Part shown: one piece after another, positions 44,455 to 53,774 of the stretch
How positions within the stretch are numbered: the stretch's first letter is position 1
Layout: every line of letters starts with the position of its first letter
Assembly (NCBI GenBank): GCA_017962545.1
Contig: JAGCVD010000015.1
Coordinates: 1-62,022 of the forward strand
DNA: 62,022 nucleotides
From: Bacteroidales bacterium
GTDB taxonomy: Bacteria; Bacteroidota; Bacteroidia; Bacteroidales; P3
Direction: 5' to 3'
Position numbers and translations under genes: made by a program
Notes under the pieces: model-generated
What the model saw: the letters and a program-made list of their open reading frames with translations, nothing else
What the model was told of the DNA's origin: nothing
Database searches by the model: none

Positions 44455-47049
44455 ATGACAAGTAACGAAATACGCAAAGCCTTTTTAGACTATTTTGAAA
44501 GCAAACAACACCATGTGGTGCCCAGCGCTCCCATGGTCATCAAGAACGACCCGACGCTGATGTTCACCAACGCCGGCATGAACCAGTTCAAGGACATCTT
44601 CCTCGGCAACCAAGCCGCTCAGTGGTCACGTGCCACCGACAGCCAGAAATGCCTTCGTGTAAGCGGCAAGCACAACGACCTCGAGGAGGTGGGCCATGAC
44701 ACCTACCACCACACCATGTTCGAGATGCTGGGCAACTGGTCGTTCGGCGACTATTTCAAGAAAGAGGCCATCGCCTACGGCTGGGAGTTCCTCACCGAGG
44801 TGATGAAAATCAACAAGGACTGGCTCTATGTCACCGTTTTCGGTGGCGACGAAAAGGAGGGGCTCGCCATGGACACCGAAGCCTATGACTTCTGGAAGGC
44901 TCACATCAGCGAGGACCGCATCCTCAAAGGCTCTAAGAAGGACAACTTCTGGGAGATGGGCGACCAAGGTCCCTGCGGTCCCTGCTCGGAGATACACGTC
45001 GACATACGTCCCGACGAAGAGAAGGCCAAAGTGCCAGGCAAAGATCTGGTCAACAAAGACAATCCTCAAGTCATTGAGATATGGAACCTCGTGTTCATGC
45101 AGTTCAACCGCAAGGCTGACGGCACCCTCGAGCCGCTGAAAGCCAAGCATATCGACACCGGTATGGGTTTCGAGCGCCTCTGCATGGTGATGCAGGGCAA
45201 GCGTTCGAACTACGACACCGATGTGTTCCAACCCCTTATCCAGGAACTCGCCGCCAAGGCCGGTAAACAATACGGACAAGATGAAGAGGTCGATGTGGCG
45301 TTGCGCGTCTGTGCCGACCACCTGCGTGCCGTCAGCTTCTCCATCGCCGACGGGCAGCTGCCCAGCAACGTCAAGGCGGGCTACGTCATCCGTCGCATCC
45401 TGCGTCGCGCTGTCCGCTATGGCTACACCTTCCTCGGCTTCACCGAGCCGTTCATGAACACCCTCGTCCCCCCCCTCGTCGAACAGATGGGTCACCAATT
45501 CCCCGAGTTGCAGAAGCAGCAAGACCTTATCCAGCGCATCATCCTCGAAGAGGAGCAGGCCTTCCTCCGCACCCTCGCCGGCGGCATCAAGCGCTTCGAG
45601 GAATACGCCGGCAAATGCACAAGCAAGGTTGTTGATGGTGCCTTTGCATTTGAACTGTTCGACACCTATGGTTTCCCCATCGACCTCACCCAACTGCTTG
45701 CCAGCGAAAAAGGTCTCGCCGTTGATATGGAGGGCTTCGAGAAAGGCCTGCAGGAGCAGAAAGAGCGCAGCCGCGGAGCTGCAAAGGTTGAGAGCGACGA
45801 CTGGCAGGAACTACTGCCTGGTGTGGAGCAGGAATTCGTGGGTTACGACACCCTCGAAGCCGATGTACGCATTGCCCGCTACCGCCACGTGAAAGCCAAA
45901 GACAAGGAGTTCTACCAACTGGTGTTCGACCGCACCCCCTTCTATGGCGAGAGCGGCGGCCAGGCCGGCGACACAGGGGAATTGAGAATTGAAAATTTAA
46001 AATTGAAAATTGTCAATACCAAGAAAGAGAACGGCCTCATCGTGCATATCGTCAATGAGTTGCCCGCCGACCTGACGGCCACCTTCCACGCCTCGGTGGA
46101 TGTTACCAAGCGCCAAGCCACCGCCTGCAACCATTCGGCCACGCACCTGATGCACTACGCCCTTCGTCAGGTCCTCGGCGACCATGTGGAACAGAAAGGC
46201 TCGAGCGTCGATGCCGAACGCCTGAGGTTCGACTTCAGCCACTACGAGAAGATGAGCCACGAGCAGATACGCGAGGTGGAACGCCGTGTGAACGAGATGA
46301 TACGCCAGTGCCTGCCCCTCGAGGAGCATCGCGCCATGCCCATCGCCGAAGCCCAGAAGCTGGGTGCGATGGCCCTCTTCGGCGAGAAATACGGCGACCA
46401 TGTGCGTGTGGTCAAATATGGCACCAGTATCGAGTTCTGCGGCGGCACCCATGTCGCCAATACAGGCATGATAGGCAGCTTCCGCATCGTCAGCGAAGGC
46501 GCCGTTGCCGCCGGCATGCGCCGCATCGAGGCCATCACCGCCGAAGCAGCCACAGCCTTTGCCGACCATCAGCAGGAGCAATTGGCCGCATTGGCAGACC
46601 TCTTCAAAGGCACCAAAGACCTCGCGGCCTCCATCATCAAACTACAGGAAGAGAACACCCAACTGAAGGCCTCCGTCGAGCAGATGCAGAAAGAAAAAGC
46701 AGCAGGAGTGGCCCGCGAAATAGCGAACAAATTGACCTCGTCTCCGATACTCATTGAACGTATCGAAAACGATGTCAACCCCCTCAAGGATGCCATTGTT
46801 GCCCTCCGCAACGACCATCCCGATATGGCCGTGGTGCTCGGAAGTGTCAAAGACGGCAAACCCGCCTTGCTCATCGTGCTGGGTCAGAACCGCGTCGATG
46901 CCGGCCTCAACGCCGGTCAGCTGGTGCGCACCCTCGGCAAAGAAATACAAGGTGGTGGCGGCGGACAGCCTCATTTCGCCACCGCTGGCGGCAAGAACCC
47001 CGACGGCATAGACCGAGCTCTCTCCGTAGCCAAGGAGATGCTGCCTTAA
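44455..47049 (+). CDS. alaS: Alanyl-tRNA synthetase
   Basis: 864 residues, class II. Motif 1 region FTNAGMNQFKDIFLG, the aminoacylation core, then the editing domain with HxxxH (NHSATHLMHYALRQ) and the zinc-binding CGGTHVANTG, and the C-terminal DHHA1/C-Ala region with GGGGGQPHFATAGGKNPDG. Residues about 509-521 (ELRIENLKLKIVN) are encoded by a 7-base array inserted between the conserved GDTG and TKKENG blocks. The stop codon lies in the first unit of a second array. Confidence 0.98.
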   Translation: MTSNEIRKAFLDYFESKQHHVVPSAPMVIKNDPTLMFTNAGMNQFKDIFLGNQAAQWSRATDSQKCLRVSGKHNDLEEVGHDTYHHTMFEMLGNWSFGDYFKKEAIAYGWEFLTEVMKINKDWLYVTVFGGDEKEGLAMDTEAYDFWKAHISEDRILKGSKKDNFWEMGDQGPCGPCSEIHVDIRPDEEKAKVPGKDLVNKDNPQVIEIWNLVFMQFNRKADGTLEPLKAKHIDTGMGFERLCMVMQGKRSNYDTDVFQPLIQELAAKAGKQYGQDEEVDVALRVCADHLRAVSFSIADGQLPSNVKAGYVIRRILRRAVRYGYTFLGFTEPFMNTLVPPLVEQMGHQFPELQKQQDLIQRIILEEEQAFLRTLAGGIKRFEEYAGKCTSKVVDGAFAFELFDTYGFPIDLTQLLASEKGLAVDMEGFEKGLQEQKERSRGAAKVESDDWQELLPGVEQEFVGYDTLEADVRIARYRHVKAKDKEFYQLVFDRTPFYGESGGQAGDTGELRIENLKLKIVNTKKENGLIVHIVNELPADLTATFHASVDVTKRQATACNHSATHLMHYALRQVLGDHVEQKGSSVDAERLRFDFSHYEKMSHEQIREVERRVNEMIRQCLPLEEHRAMPIAEAQKLGAMALFGEKYGDHVRVVKYGTSIEFCGGTHVANTGMIGSFRIVSEGAVAAGMRRIEAITAEAATAFADHQQEQLAALADLFKGTKDLAASIIKLQEENTQLKASVEQMQKEKAAGVAREIANKLTSSPILIERIENDVNPLKDAIVALRNDHPDMAVVLGSVKDGKPALLIVLGQNRVDAGLNAGQLVRTLGKEIQGGGGGQPHFATAGGKNPDGIDRALSVAKEMLP
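45980..46014 (+). repeat. Heptamer array inside alaS (5 units)
   Basis: AATTGAG, AATTGAA, AATTTAA, AATTGAA, AATTGTC. With a 7-base period the reading frame changes at each unit; the third unit, where the consensus would read TGA in frame, has T instead of G and so avoids a stop. Confidence 0.8.
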
Positions 47050-47087
47050 ACCTTAAACATTAAACATTAAACCTTAAACATTATACA
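47046..47087 (+). repeat. Heptamer array after alaS (6 units)
   Basis: TTAAACC, TTAAACA, TTAAACA, TTAAACC, TTAAACA, TTATACA. It contains the alaS stop codon in its first unit and fills the spacer to the next ATG at 47090. Confidence 0.8.
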
Positions 47088-47089
47088 CT

Positions 47090-47335
47090 ATGGATTTACA
47101 GAGCATCACCACTTTAATGCTTTCTGCCGACTACAAGGACAGAATGAAAGGCGAGTACTACCACCTGCTCAACCGCAAGGAGAACCTTGAGGCCGTCCTC
47201 AAACTTTGGGACAACGGCAAGCTGACCTTCACCCCCGACTGCCCCCGTAGCATCTACGACCTGCAGATGCGCGCCATGAACGACTACAAGGCTGTCCTCG
47301 AGGCACGCGCCAAGATTGAAGGCGTAGCTCTTTAA
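47090..47335 (+). CDS. Small protein resembling the crAss001_48-related family
   Basis: 81 residues, mostly helical: DYKDRMKGEYYHLLNRKENLEAVLKLWDNG, then FTPDCPRSIYDLQMRAMNDYKAVLEARAKIEGV. The DYKxRxxxEYxxL...CP...QxxxMxxYxxxLxxRAxIEG pattern is that of small proteins common in phages and prophages, including the crAss001_48-related group; the assignment is by pattern only. No other phage gene is near. It sits between alaS and a secreted protein. Confidence 0.65.
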   Translation: MDLQSITTLMLSADYKDRMKGEYYHLLNRKENLEAVLKLWDNGKLTFTPDCPRSIYDLQMRAMNDYKAVLEARAKIEGVAL

Positions 47336-47347
47336 CAGCGCCTTACG

Positions 47348-48910
47348 ATGATTCGCAGAGGCTTCCTGACGCTGGCGCTGATGCTGGCGTCGGTAATGGT
47401 TGTGTGGGCCAATGGCGACCCTGTGGCAGTGCATTCCGCCATCACCCTCTCGCCCACCCCAGTGGCTGTACACGTTCCCGAGGTGCAGCTTGTGGACGAG
47501 CATGTCACCTTCGTACCCGACGGTCTCTACACCACCGTGACGGTGCGCTACTTGTTGCACAACCGCAGTAGCCGCTCGTTCGACAGCCTGCCCTACGGAT
47601 TCCCTATCGACTACTGGGGCAGCGGACCCGCAAAATGGACGAACCTCGACGATTACTCCGAATCAGAGATGGAGGTTGGCTGGCGCGACGGATATATCCG
47701 CAATGTCACCTTCATGCTGGGTGACAGCCAGTTGCCATGGCAATGTTCACGTGACACAGTAATTACCCCTTCAAGAAAAATCATTGTAGATGATGTTCTA
47801 ATAGATGTTGACACCGTAGGCTGGAATTTCAAGCACATCGAGGACAGCCTCTTCGCTCTCTACGGCGAGGAGATTTATTCTTACACCAAGGCAGTCTCCC
47901 GCCGCTGGTACTATACCTACCTCACCATTCCCGCGAACGGTTTTGTGACGCTGGAGGTGAGCTACAAGGTGGAATCTGCATTTTCGGAGGGTGCCTACCT
48001 TCGCAAGTACAATGTCTTGGAATTCTGGGGCGATTACTACTGGAACCTGCGTTTCTACTACGACTTCACCCCTGCCGCCTATTGGGGCGACGGCCATGCC
48101 AACCACTTCCGCGCAATGGTTGATGCATCGAAGGTCAATCTTATAACCGATGGTTATTGGCTTCGCGGACATGGTGGCACGGCTAGCGGCATCAAAGGTC
48201 TGCCCATGAAGCAGCAGGGCAACCTCTGGCACTACGAGACCAGCCGTTTCGACCTCGCCGCCGCCGAACCCTTCACCATAGACTACAAGCTTAAACAACC
48301 GCCGCACCAGCAGCTCGACCGCCTGCTGAACAACCGGGTACCTTCGTCGGAATACACCATCGAGGTGGGCGGCGTGGACAAGAAATATCCCGTCGGCAAC
48401 CTCACCGACCTCGACCCGTCAACGGCCACCGTACTGCGTCCAGACAAAAACGACTCTCTCTACATCACCATCCGTTTCAAGCAGCCCACCCCACTGGAGG
48501 GCATGATTCTGCTGAACGGCTACACCAAAAACGCCGACACTTGGCGCAACAACTCGCGCATCGACAGCATGATGGTCACCGGCAACGGCTACAGTGTACA
48601 CGAATTCGGCGTTAACGAAAAGCCAGACACCACCTACATTGCTTCCGACGACGACCTCTTCGGCAAAAGAGTGCGTGTGAACGACTACCGTTATTGGGTG
48701 ACTGTTCCCGACAAGTTCCCCACAAGGGAACCTGCGGCTTACGACTGGAAAACGCTTATCGACAACGCCACACTGGTCAGCCTGACAAACAATTATGGCC
48801 CCTGGTCGGTTCTCTACTACACCGAACTGCGCATCTACATTTCCGCTATCACACGCGGACTGAAATACAATGACCTTTGCCTCTCTGAGTTAATACTTAT
48901 TAAACGATGA
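47348..48910 (+). CDS. Secreted protein with C-terminal glycan-binding-like domain
   Basis: 520 residues. Signal peptide MIRRGFLTLALMLASVMVVWA. A large N-terminal beta-sandwich region (about 40-320; DEHVTFVPDGLYTTVTVRYLLHN) recalls DUF4424-like extracellular domains. The C-terminal part (about 340-520; NLTDLDPSTATVLRP, YITIRFKQPTPLEGMILLNGYTKN, YYTELRIYISAI) resembles the NADase-type glycan-binding, discoidin-like domain. Probably a surface or periplasmic carbohydrate binder. Its stop overlaps the tgt start (ATGA), an unexpected coupling. Confidence 0.7.
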   Translation: MIRRGFLTLALMLASVMVVWANGDPVAVHSAITLSPTPVAVHVPEVQLVDEHVTFVPDGLYTTVTVRYLLHNRSSRSFDSLPYGFPIDYWGSGPAKWTNLDDYSESEMEVGWRDGYIRNVTFMLGDSQLPWQCSRDTVITPSRKIIVDDVLIDVDTVGWNFKHIEDSLFALYGEEIYSYTKAVSRRWYYTYLTIPANGFVTLEVSYKVESAFSEGAYLRKYNVLEFWGDYYWNLRFYYDFTPAAYWGDGHANHFRAMVDASKVNLITDGYWLRGHGGTASGIKGLPMKQQGNLWHYETSRFDLAAAEPFTIDYKLKQPPHQQLDRLLNNRVPSSEYTIEVGGVDKKYPVGNLTDLDPSTATVLRPDKNDSLYITIRFKQPTPLEGMILLNGYTKNADTWRNNSRIDSMMVTGNGYSVHEFGVNEKPDTTYIASDDDLFGKRVRVNDYRYWVTVPDKFPTREPAAYDWKTLIDNATLVSLTNNYGPWSVLYYTELRIYISAITRGLKYNDLCLSELILIKR

Positions 48911-50019
48911 TCGACCGCCTGACTTTCGACCTCAACGCCACCTGCGGCGACGCCCGTGCCGGCGTGATACACACCGACCACGGCGACATACAGACCCCTA
49001 TATTCATGCCCGTGGGCACCGCCGGCAGCGTGAAAGCCGTGCATCAGCACGAGTTGAAAGAAGAGATAAAAGCCCAGATCATCCTCGGCAACACCTACCA
49101 CCTCTACCTTCGCCCCGGGTGCGACATCCTGAGGCAGGCGGGCGGACTCCACAAGTTCAACGGCTGGGACCGTCCGCTGCTGACCGACAGCGGCGGATTC
49201 CAGGTCTTCTCCCTGGCCGACAACCGCAAAATCAAGGAGGAAGGCTGCACCTTCCGCAGCCATATCGACGGCAGCAAGCACCTCTTCACCCCTGAGAACG
49301 TGATGGATATCCAACGCGTCATCGGCGCCGACATCATGATGGCCTTCGACGAATGCGCCCCCGGCGACAGCGACCACCGCTATGCCGAGAAATCCATGCA
49401 TCTCACCCACCGCTGGCTAGACCGATGCATCGCCCGTTTCAGAGAGACGGAACCGCACTACGGCCACCATCAGGCGTTATTCCCGATCGTGCAAGGCTGC
49501 CAGTATGCCGACCTGCGCAAGATCTCGGCCGAATATATCGCCAGCAAAGACCCCGAAGGTTGCGCCATCGGCGGCTTGGCCGTGGGCGAACCGACGGAGA
49601 AGATGTACGAGATGATAGAGGTGGTGAACGCCATCCTGCCCAAGGACCGTCCGCGTTACCTGATGGGCGTCGGCACCCCTCAGAACCTGCTGGAAGCCAT
49701 TGAACGCGGCGTGGATATGTTTGACTGCGTGATGCCCACCCGCAACGGCCGCAACGGCCTCCTCTTTACCCCCGAGGGCACCATCAATATTAAGAATAAG
49801 AAGTGGGAGACCTGCTTCGAGCCCATCTACAAAGACTACACCCTCGCCTACCTGCACCACCTCATCCGGGCCGAAGAGATTCTGGGCCTACAGATATGCT
49901 CCATCGTCAACCTCAAGTTCTATCTGTGGCTCGTCGGCGGAGCACGCCGCCATATACAACAAGGCGACTACGCCACTTGGAAGAGCGGCATGGTCGCCAA
50001 GTTGGGACGGAGGTTATAA
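48907..50019 (+). CDS. tgt: Queuine/preQ1 tRNA-guanine transglycosylase
   Basis: 370 residues. Exchanges G34 of GUN-anticodon tRNAs for preQ1. Characteristic blocks: PIFMPVGTAGSVKAV, LTDSGGFQVFSL with the catalytic aspartate region, QGCQYADLR, GGLAVGEPTEKMY, YLMGVGTPQNLLEAIERGVDMFDCVMPTRNGRNG, and the zinc site reduced here to the C-terminal cysteine/histidine region. queA is in the same window at 28260. The gene ends exactly where the convergent yebC gene ends, with no terminator between them. Confidence 0.96.
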   Translation: MIDRLTFDLNATCGDARAGVIHTDHGDIQTPIFMPVGTAGSVKAVHQHELKEEIKAQIILGNTYHLYLRPGCDILRQAGGLHKFNGWDRPLLTDSGGFQVFSLADNRKIKEEGCTFRSHIDGSKHLFTPENVMDIQRVIGADIMMAFDECAPGDSDHRYAEKSMHLTHRWLDRCIARFRETEPHYGHHQALFPIVQGCQYADLRKISAEYIASKDPEGCAIGGLAVGEPTEKMYEMIEVVNAILPKDRPRYLMGVGTPQNLLEAIERGVDMFDCVMPTRNGRNGLLFTPEGTINIKNKKWETCFEPIYKDYTLAYLHHLIRAEEILGLQICSIVNLKFYLWLVGGARRHIQQGDYATWKSGMVAKLGRRL

Positions 50020-50730
50020 TCAAGCCATATTATGGAAGACGTTGACTACGTCGTCGTCGTTCTCCAAACGCTCTAAGAGTCCGTTGACCTCTTCCTGCTC
50101 CTCTTCCGAGAGTTCGCGCACCGTCAACGGGATACGCTCAAACTTGAAGCTCTTAATCTCAAGTCCTTTGTCTTCAAGGAACTTGGAAATGGGGCCGTAG
50201 TTGGCGAAGTCAGCATAGATAAGTATCTCGTCCTCATCGCGGAACACCTCGTCGATGTCACAGTCGATGAGTTCCAACTCAAGCTCGTCCATGTCGATAT
50301 CATCGCGCCAGGCGACAACGAAAGAGCACTTGCGCTCGAAAAGGAAGTCGTTCATACCCATGGTACCCAGCTCACCCTTGCCACGCACGAAAGCAGCACG
50401 GAGGTTGGCCACGGTACGCGTGGGGTTGTCGGTGGCGGTCTCCACCACGATGGCGACACCGTGAGGGCCTTTGCCGTCATAGACAACCTCCTTGTAGGCC
50501 GACTTGTCCTTCTCTGTGGCGCGCTTGATGGCGCGTTCTACATTCTCCTTGGGCATCGACTCACTCTTGGCGGTCTGCATCAACAGGCGCAGACGGAGGT
50601 TGCTCGAAGGATCAGGGCCGCCGGCGAGGACGGCCAGTTCAATTTCCTTACCTATCTTGGTAAAGGTGCGGGCCATGTGGCCCCAACGTTTCAGTTTTCT
50701 TGCTTTGCGATATTCAAATGCGCGACCCAT
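50020..50730 (-). CDS. YebC/PmpR-family translation or transcription regulator
   Basis: 236 residues. YebC blocks: FTKIGKEIELAVLAGGPDPSSNLRLRLLMQTAKSESMPKENVERAIKRA (split), YDGKGPHGVAIVVE, NRTVANLRAAF-like NPTRTVANLR and GTMGMNDFLFERKCSF. Family members have been linked to transcription and, more recently, to relieving ribosome stalling. It is 4 bases after the SulP transporter gene. Confidence 0.93.
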   Translation of the reverse strand: MGRAFEYRKARKLKRWGHMARTFTKIGKEIELAVLAGGPDPSSNLRLRLLMQTAKSESMPKENVERAIKRATEKDKSAYKEVVYDGKGPHGVAIVVETATDNPTRTVANLRAAFVRGKGELGTMGMNDFLFERKCSFVVAWRDDIDMDELELELIDCDIDEVFRDEDEILIYADFANYGPISKFLEDKGLEIKSFKFERIPLTVRELSEEEQEEVNGLLERLENDDDVVNVFHNMA

Positions 50731-50734
50731 AGTA

Positions 50735-52429
50735 TTATTTGTTTTCTAATTGTTTGCGTAAATAATCAGTGCAGGCTTCAAAGGTGGGGAATGTATGGTC
50801 TTGGGGGACAACACCGGGGATGACCTTATGCGTGGTGAGCATATACATCGGCTGCGGCTGGATGATGGTCATAAGCACCTGGGTGCCGCGGGCCTGCAAA
50901 TCCTTGATAGCCTCTTCCATAGCGTAGAGGCCGCTCTGGTCCATGAAGCTGACCAGACGCATACGGATAATCACTATCTTGGCATCCTGCGGAACAGTCT
51001 GCATCACCTCCTTGAACTTATTGATGGTGCCGAAGAAGATGGGGCCGTTCAGGCGTTGGATGTATATCTTGTGCGCCACAGTGTCGGGCATTCCGCCCTC
51101 ATCGCTCCACGGACTCTCCTTGTCGAAGTTGGTCATCTCTTGACTGCTGTATCCGCCCTCAACAAGGTCGGAGGCGCGTTTCATAAAGAGCACACAAGCA
51201 ATCACCATACCTATACCCACAGCGGTGAGAAGGTCGACAAAGACGGTAACCAGGAACACCACGATGAGCACCACGGCGTCGGCACGCGGTATCTTGGGCA
51301 GGTCTTTGAAGCCACGGAAATCGATGATACCCCAGCCTACGGTGAGCAGGATGCCGGCCAGCACCGACAAGGGAACATATTTCACCACCGAGCCAAGTCC
51401 CAACATAATAGCCAGCAGGAAGAGGGCATGCACCATCCCTGAAATCTGTGTGCGGCCACCGCTCTTCACGTTCACCACAGTACGCATCGTGGCACCGGCA
51501 CCCGGCAGACCGCAGAAGAGGCCTGCAATAGCATTGCCTATACCCTGTCCTATCAACTCGCGGTTGCTGTTATGCTTGGTCTTGGTGATATTGTCGGCCA
51601 CCACCGAGGTGAGCAACGTGTCGATAGACCCCAGACCCGCCAATGTCAGGCCGGGAATCAAGGCCGCCATCACCACGGAGCCCCAGTTGACCGTGGAGAG
51701 GTCGATATTCGAGTTCGCGAAGAAAGGCATCGGCAGGCCCGACGGTATCTCACCGATGGTGGGCACACCCTCCATATTGACAAACAGCGACACCACGGTC
51801 ATCACAATCAAGGCTACCAGCGTCGAGGGCACCTTCTTGGTCACCAGCGGGAACAAATAGATGATGGCCACGGTACCGAGACCGAGAAGCAGCGCGGTAA
51901 ACGAGGTGTCGCCTACTGCGGCAGGCAGGCCAGCCAACAACTCAAGCATAGAGCCACCTTTACTCTGTCCGATTAGCGGATAGAGTTGCTGAAGGATAAT
52001 GATTACGCCGATACCACTCATGAAACCGCTCAACACAGGATACGGAATGTAACGCACATACTTGCCTATCTTGATGAGACCAAAGAAAACTTGGAATAGG
52101 CCGCAGAAAAGAGCCGCCAGCGCCATGCTGACCAGCACCGTTGAGAGATTACCTCCCGGGGCAGTGAAAGCACCGGTCACGAGAGTGGCCGAGATGACGG
52201 TCATGGGTCCCGTGGGACCGCTAATCTGACTGTGTGTGCCTCCGAAGAGAGCAGCAAAGAAGCCCAACAGCGTAGCGCCAACGAGTCCAGCGTATGCGCC
52301 GATAGGAGCACCTTCGGCTCCTATACCACTGAATGCCTGAATACCAAAAGCCAGCGCCAAGGGCAACGCAACGATACCGGCGGTAATACCGCCAAAAAGA
52401 TCGCCTTTAATGTTTTTAGTACTAATCAT
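50735..52429 (-). CDS. SulP-family anion transporter with STAS domain
   Basis: 564 residues. About 12-14 membrane helices: FGGITAGIVALPLALAFGI, GTHSQISGPTGPMTV, and GLPGAGATMRTVVNVKSGGRTQISG, typical of SulP. The cytoplasmic STAS domain (about 450-564) has IVIIRMRLVSFMDQSGLYAMEEAIK. Bacterial members carry bicarbonate, sulfate or dicarboxylates, usually with sodium or protons; the substrate here cannot be called from sequence. It is 17 bases after the PAP2 gene. Confidence 0.93.
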   Translation of the reverse strand: MISTKNIKGDLFGGITAGIVALPLALAFGIQAFSGIGAEGAPIGAYAGLVGATLLGFFAALFGGTHSQISGPTGPMTVISATLVTGAFTAPGGNLSTVLVSMALAALFCGLFQVFFGLIKIGKYVRYIPYPVLSGFMSGIGVIIILQQLYPLIGQSKGGSMLELLAGLPAAVGDTSFTALLLGLGTVAIIYLFPLVTKKVPSTLVALIVMTVVSLFVNMEGVPTIGEIPSGLPMPFFANSNIDLSTVNWGSVVMAALIPGLTLAGLGSIDTLLTSVVADNITKTKHNSNRELIGQGIGNAIAGLFCGLPGAGATMRTVVNVKSGGRTQISGMVHALFLLAIMLGLGSVVKYVPLSVLAGILLTVGWGIIDFRGFKDLPKIPRADAVVLIVVFLVTVFVDLLTAVGIGMVIACVLFMKRASDLVEGGYSSQEMTNFDKESPWSDEGGMPDTVAHKIYIQRLNGPIFFGTINKFKEVMQTVPQDAKIVIIRMRLVSFMDQSGLYAMEEAIKDLQARGTQVLMTIIQPQPMYMLTTHKVIPGVVPQDHTFPTFEACTDYLRKQLENK

Positions 52430-52446
52430 TCTATATTACGATATTA

Positions 52447-53076
52447 TTATTCAAACAACCAATAAGTGACATTCACCGATAGCAAGGCCACACCCACTCC
52501 GCCAAGAACATCGCTGGGCCAATGACGACTGTTGTAGACACGCATAGCACCGACAAGTGCAGCAACACCATAACCCACATAGGTCAGCCACGGATAACTA
52601 CGGCCGAATTCACGACGAATAATCTCGGCACCTGTAAATGCCATATAGGTATGCCCGCTAGGGAAACTGGTATACGACATTCCATCGGGACGCTCCACTT
52701 GATAGAGCAGTTTACCTGTCTCTATGGCCGCAAGACCCAGCACAGCGCTAACGGCGCTCAGAAGACTTATCTGTCCTGTATTGTGCTTACTTTTGAGCCC
52801 TGCAGCGCTGAGTACTATCGGTGCTGTGATTGGAACAAATTGCAAATAGTTATCAAATTGAAGTTTCTGTACATCGGCAAGATGGAGGTTGTCATACATG
52901 CTAACCTCATACTGATGAAGTTCAGGACGTACAGACACCAGCGTGGCTCCTGCGAGGAGCGTGGCCCCGATGAGAGGTTCCATCTTCGGCTTCAAGCGTG
53001 AATATGTGAGAGTGTCCCACTGCGCCGAGAGGGTCGTCGGAATCAATAATGCTAGCAGTATAATCAGTCTCTTCAT
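52447..53076 (-). CDS. PAP2-family membrane phosphatase
   Basis: 209 residues. Signal-like N-terminus (MKRLIILLALLIPTTLSAQ), several membrane segments, and the three-part acid-phosphatase motif: KLLYQVERP (K-x6-RP), PSGHT, and SRHWPSDVLGG (S-R-x-H-x3-D). It may act on undecaprenyl pyrophosphate or lipid A/phosphatidylglycerol phosphate; not decided by sequence. Overlaps comB by four bases. Confidence 0.92.
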   Translation of the reverse strand: MKRLIILLALLIPTTLSAQWDTLTYSRLKPKMEPLIGATLLAGATLVSVRPELHQYEVSMYDNLHLADVQKLQFDNYLQFVPITAPIVLSAAGLKSKHNTGQISLLSAVSAVLGLAAIETGKLLYQVERPDGMSYTSFPSGHTYMAFTGAEIIRREFGRSYPWLTYVGYGVAALVGAMRVYNSRHWPSDVLGGVGVALLSVNVTYWLFE

Positions 53077-53774
53077 AATGTCAATACTCCATCTTTCAAC
53101 ACCGGTACCACCGGACAGGTGTCTTGTTTGAAGGCAAAGACAACGTCGTCGTGGGCCTCCATCCTTTCCAGCCGATGGACATGCGAAGCATCACGGCAAA
53201 AGCTGTAAGGGTCCTCCTTCGCTTGCTGCCAAAGTTCTTTCGCCATATAGGCCGCATCGCCGACAGGCTCGGCCGAACCCGAAAGTTTCTCCATGATGGC
53301 GCCAGCCACCAGCGTGTCCTCCAGACAGAAATCGTTTTTCCAACCGGAGCACAGCAGCACCACGTCCATCTTCTCCTGTCGCAGACGGTCGCACAAAGCC
53401 GTCAGATTGGCAAAGCATCCCGTGAGCGACAAAGCAGCGTCGGCAGAACGCAAGATGCTCACCGTCCCGTTGGTGGTGCTGTAAGCCAGCCGGACACCCG
53501 TCATATCGTGACGCAGGTACTCCGTCGGCGAATTGCCGTACTCCGAGCCGGCGAGCTTCTTCCCTCCCCGTTCGGCGGCAATCTTGTATCCCTGCGGACG
53601 GTAGGCCTCCAAAGCCTCCAGCCTGTCCAGTGGCACTATCTCCCTGCAGCCCGCTTGGAAAGCGGCACAGACAGCCGTAGTGGCACGCAACAGGTCGATA
53701 GCCACCGTCACATGAGGTGCAGTAAGGGTACGGAAAGGATACAAGGCGGGAGTCAGCGAAACTTCTATCTTCAT
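53073..53774 (-). CDS. comB: 2-phosphosulfolactate phosphatase family protein
   Basis: 233 residues. ComB family: VAIDLLRATTAVCAAFQAG, AERGGKKLAGSEYGNSPTEY, LAYSTTNGTVSI, CSGWKNDFCLEDTLVAGAI. In methanogens the enzyme belongs to coenzyme M synthesis; in Bacteroidota it probably serves sulfolactate or another phosphate ester. Overlaps both neighbours by four bases. Confidence 0.9.
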   Translation of the reverse strand: MKIEVSLTPALYPFRTLTAPHVTVAIDLLRATTAVCAAFQAGCREIVPLDRLEALEAYRPQGYKIAAERGGKKLAGSEYGNSPTEYLRHDMTGVRLAYSTTNGTVSILRSADAALSLTGCFANLTALCDRLRQEKMDVVLLCSGWKNDFCLEDTLVAGAIMEKLSGSAEPVGDAAYMAKELWQQAKEDPYSFCRDASHVHRLERMEAHDDVVFAFKQDTCPVVPVLKDGVLTL

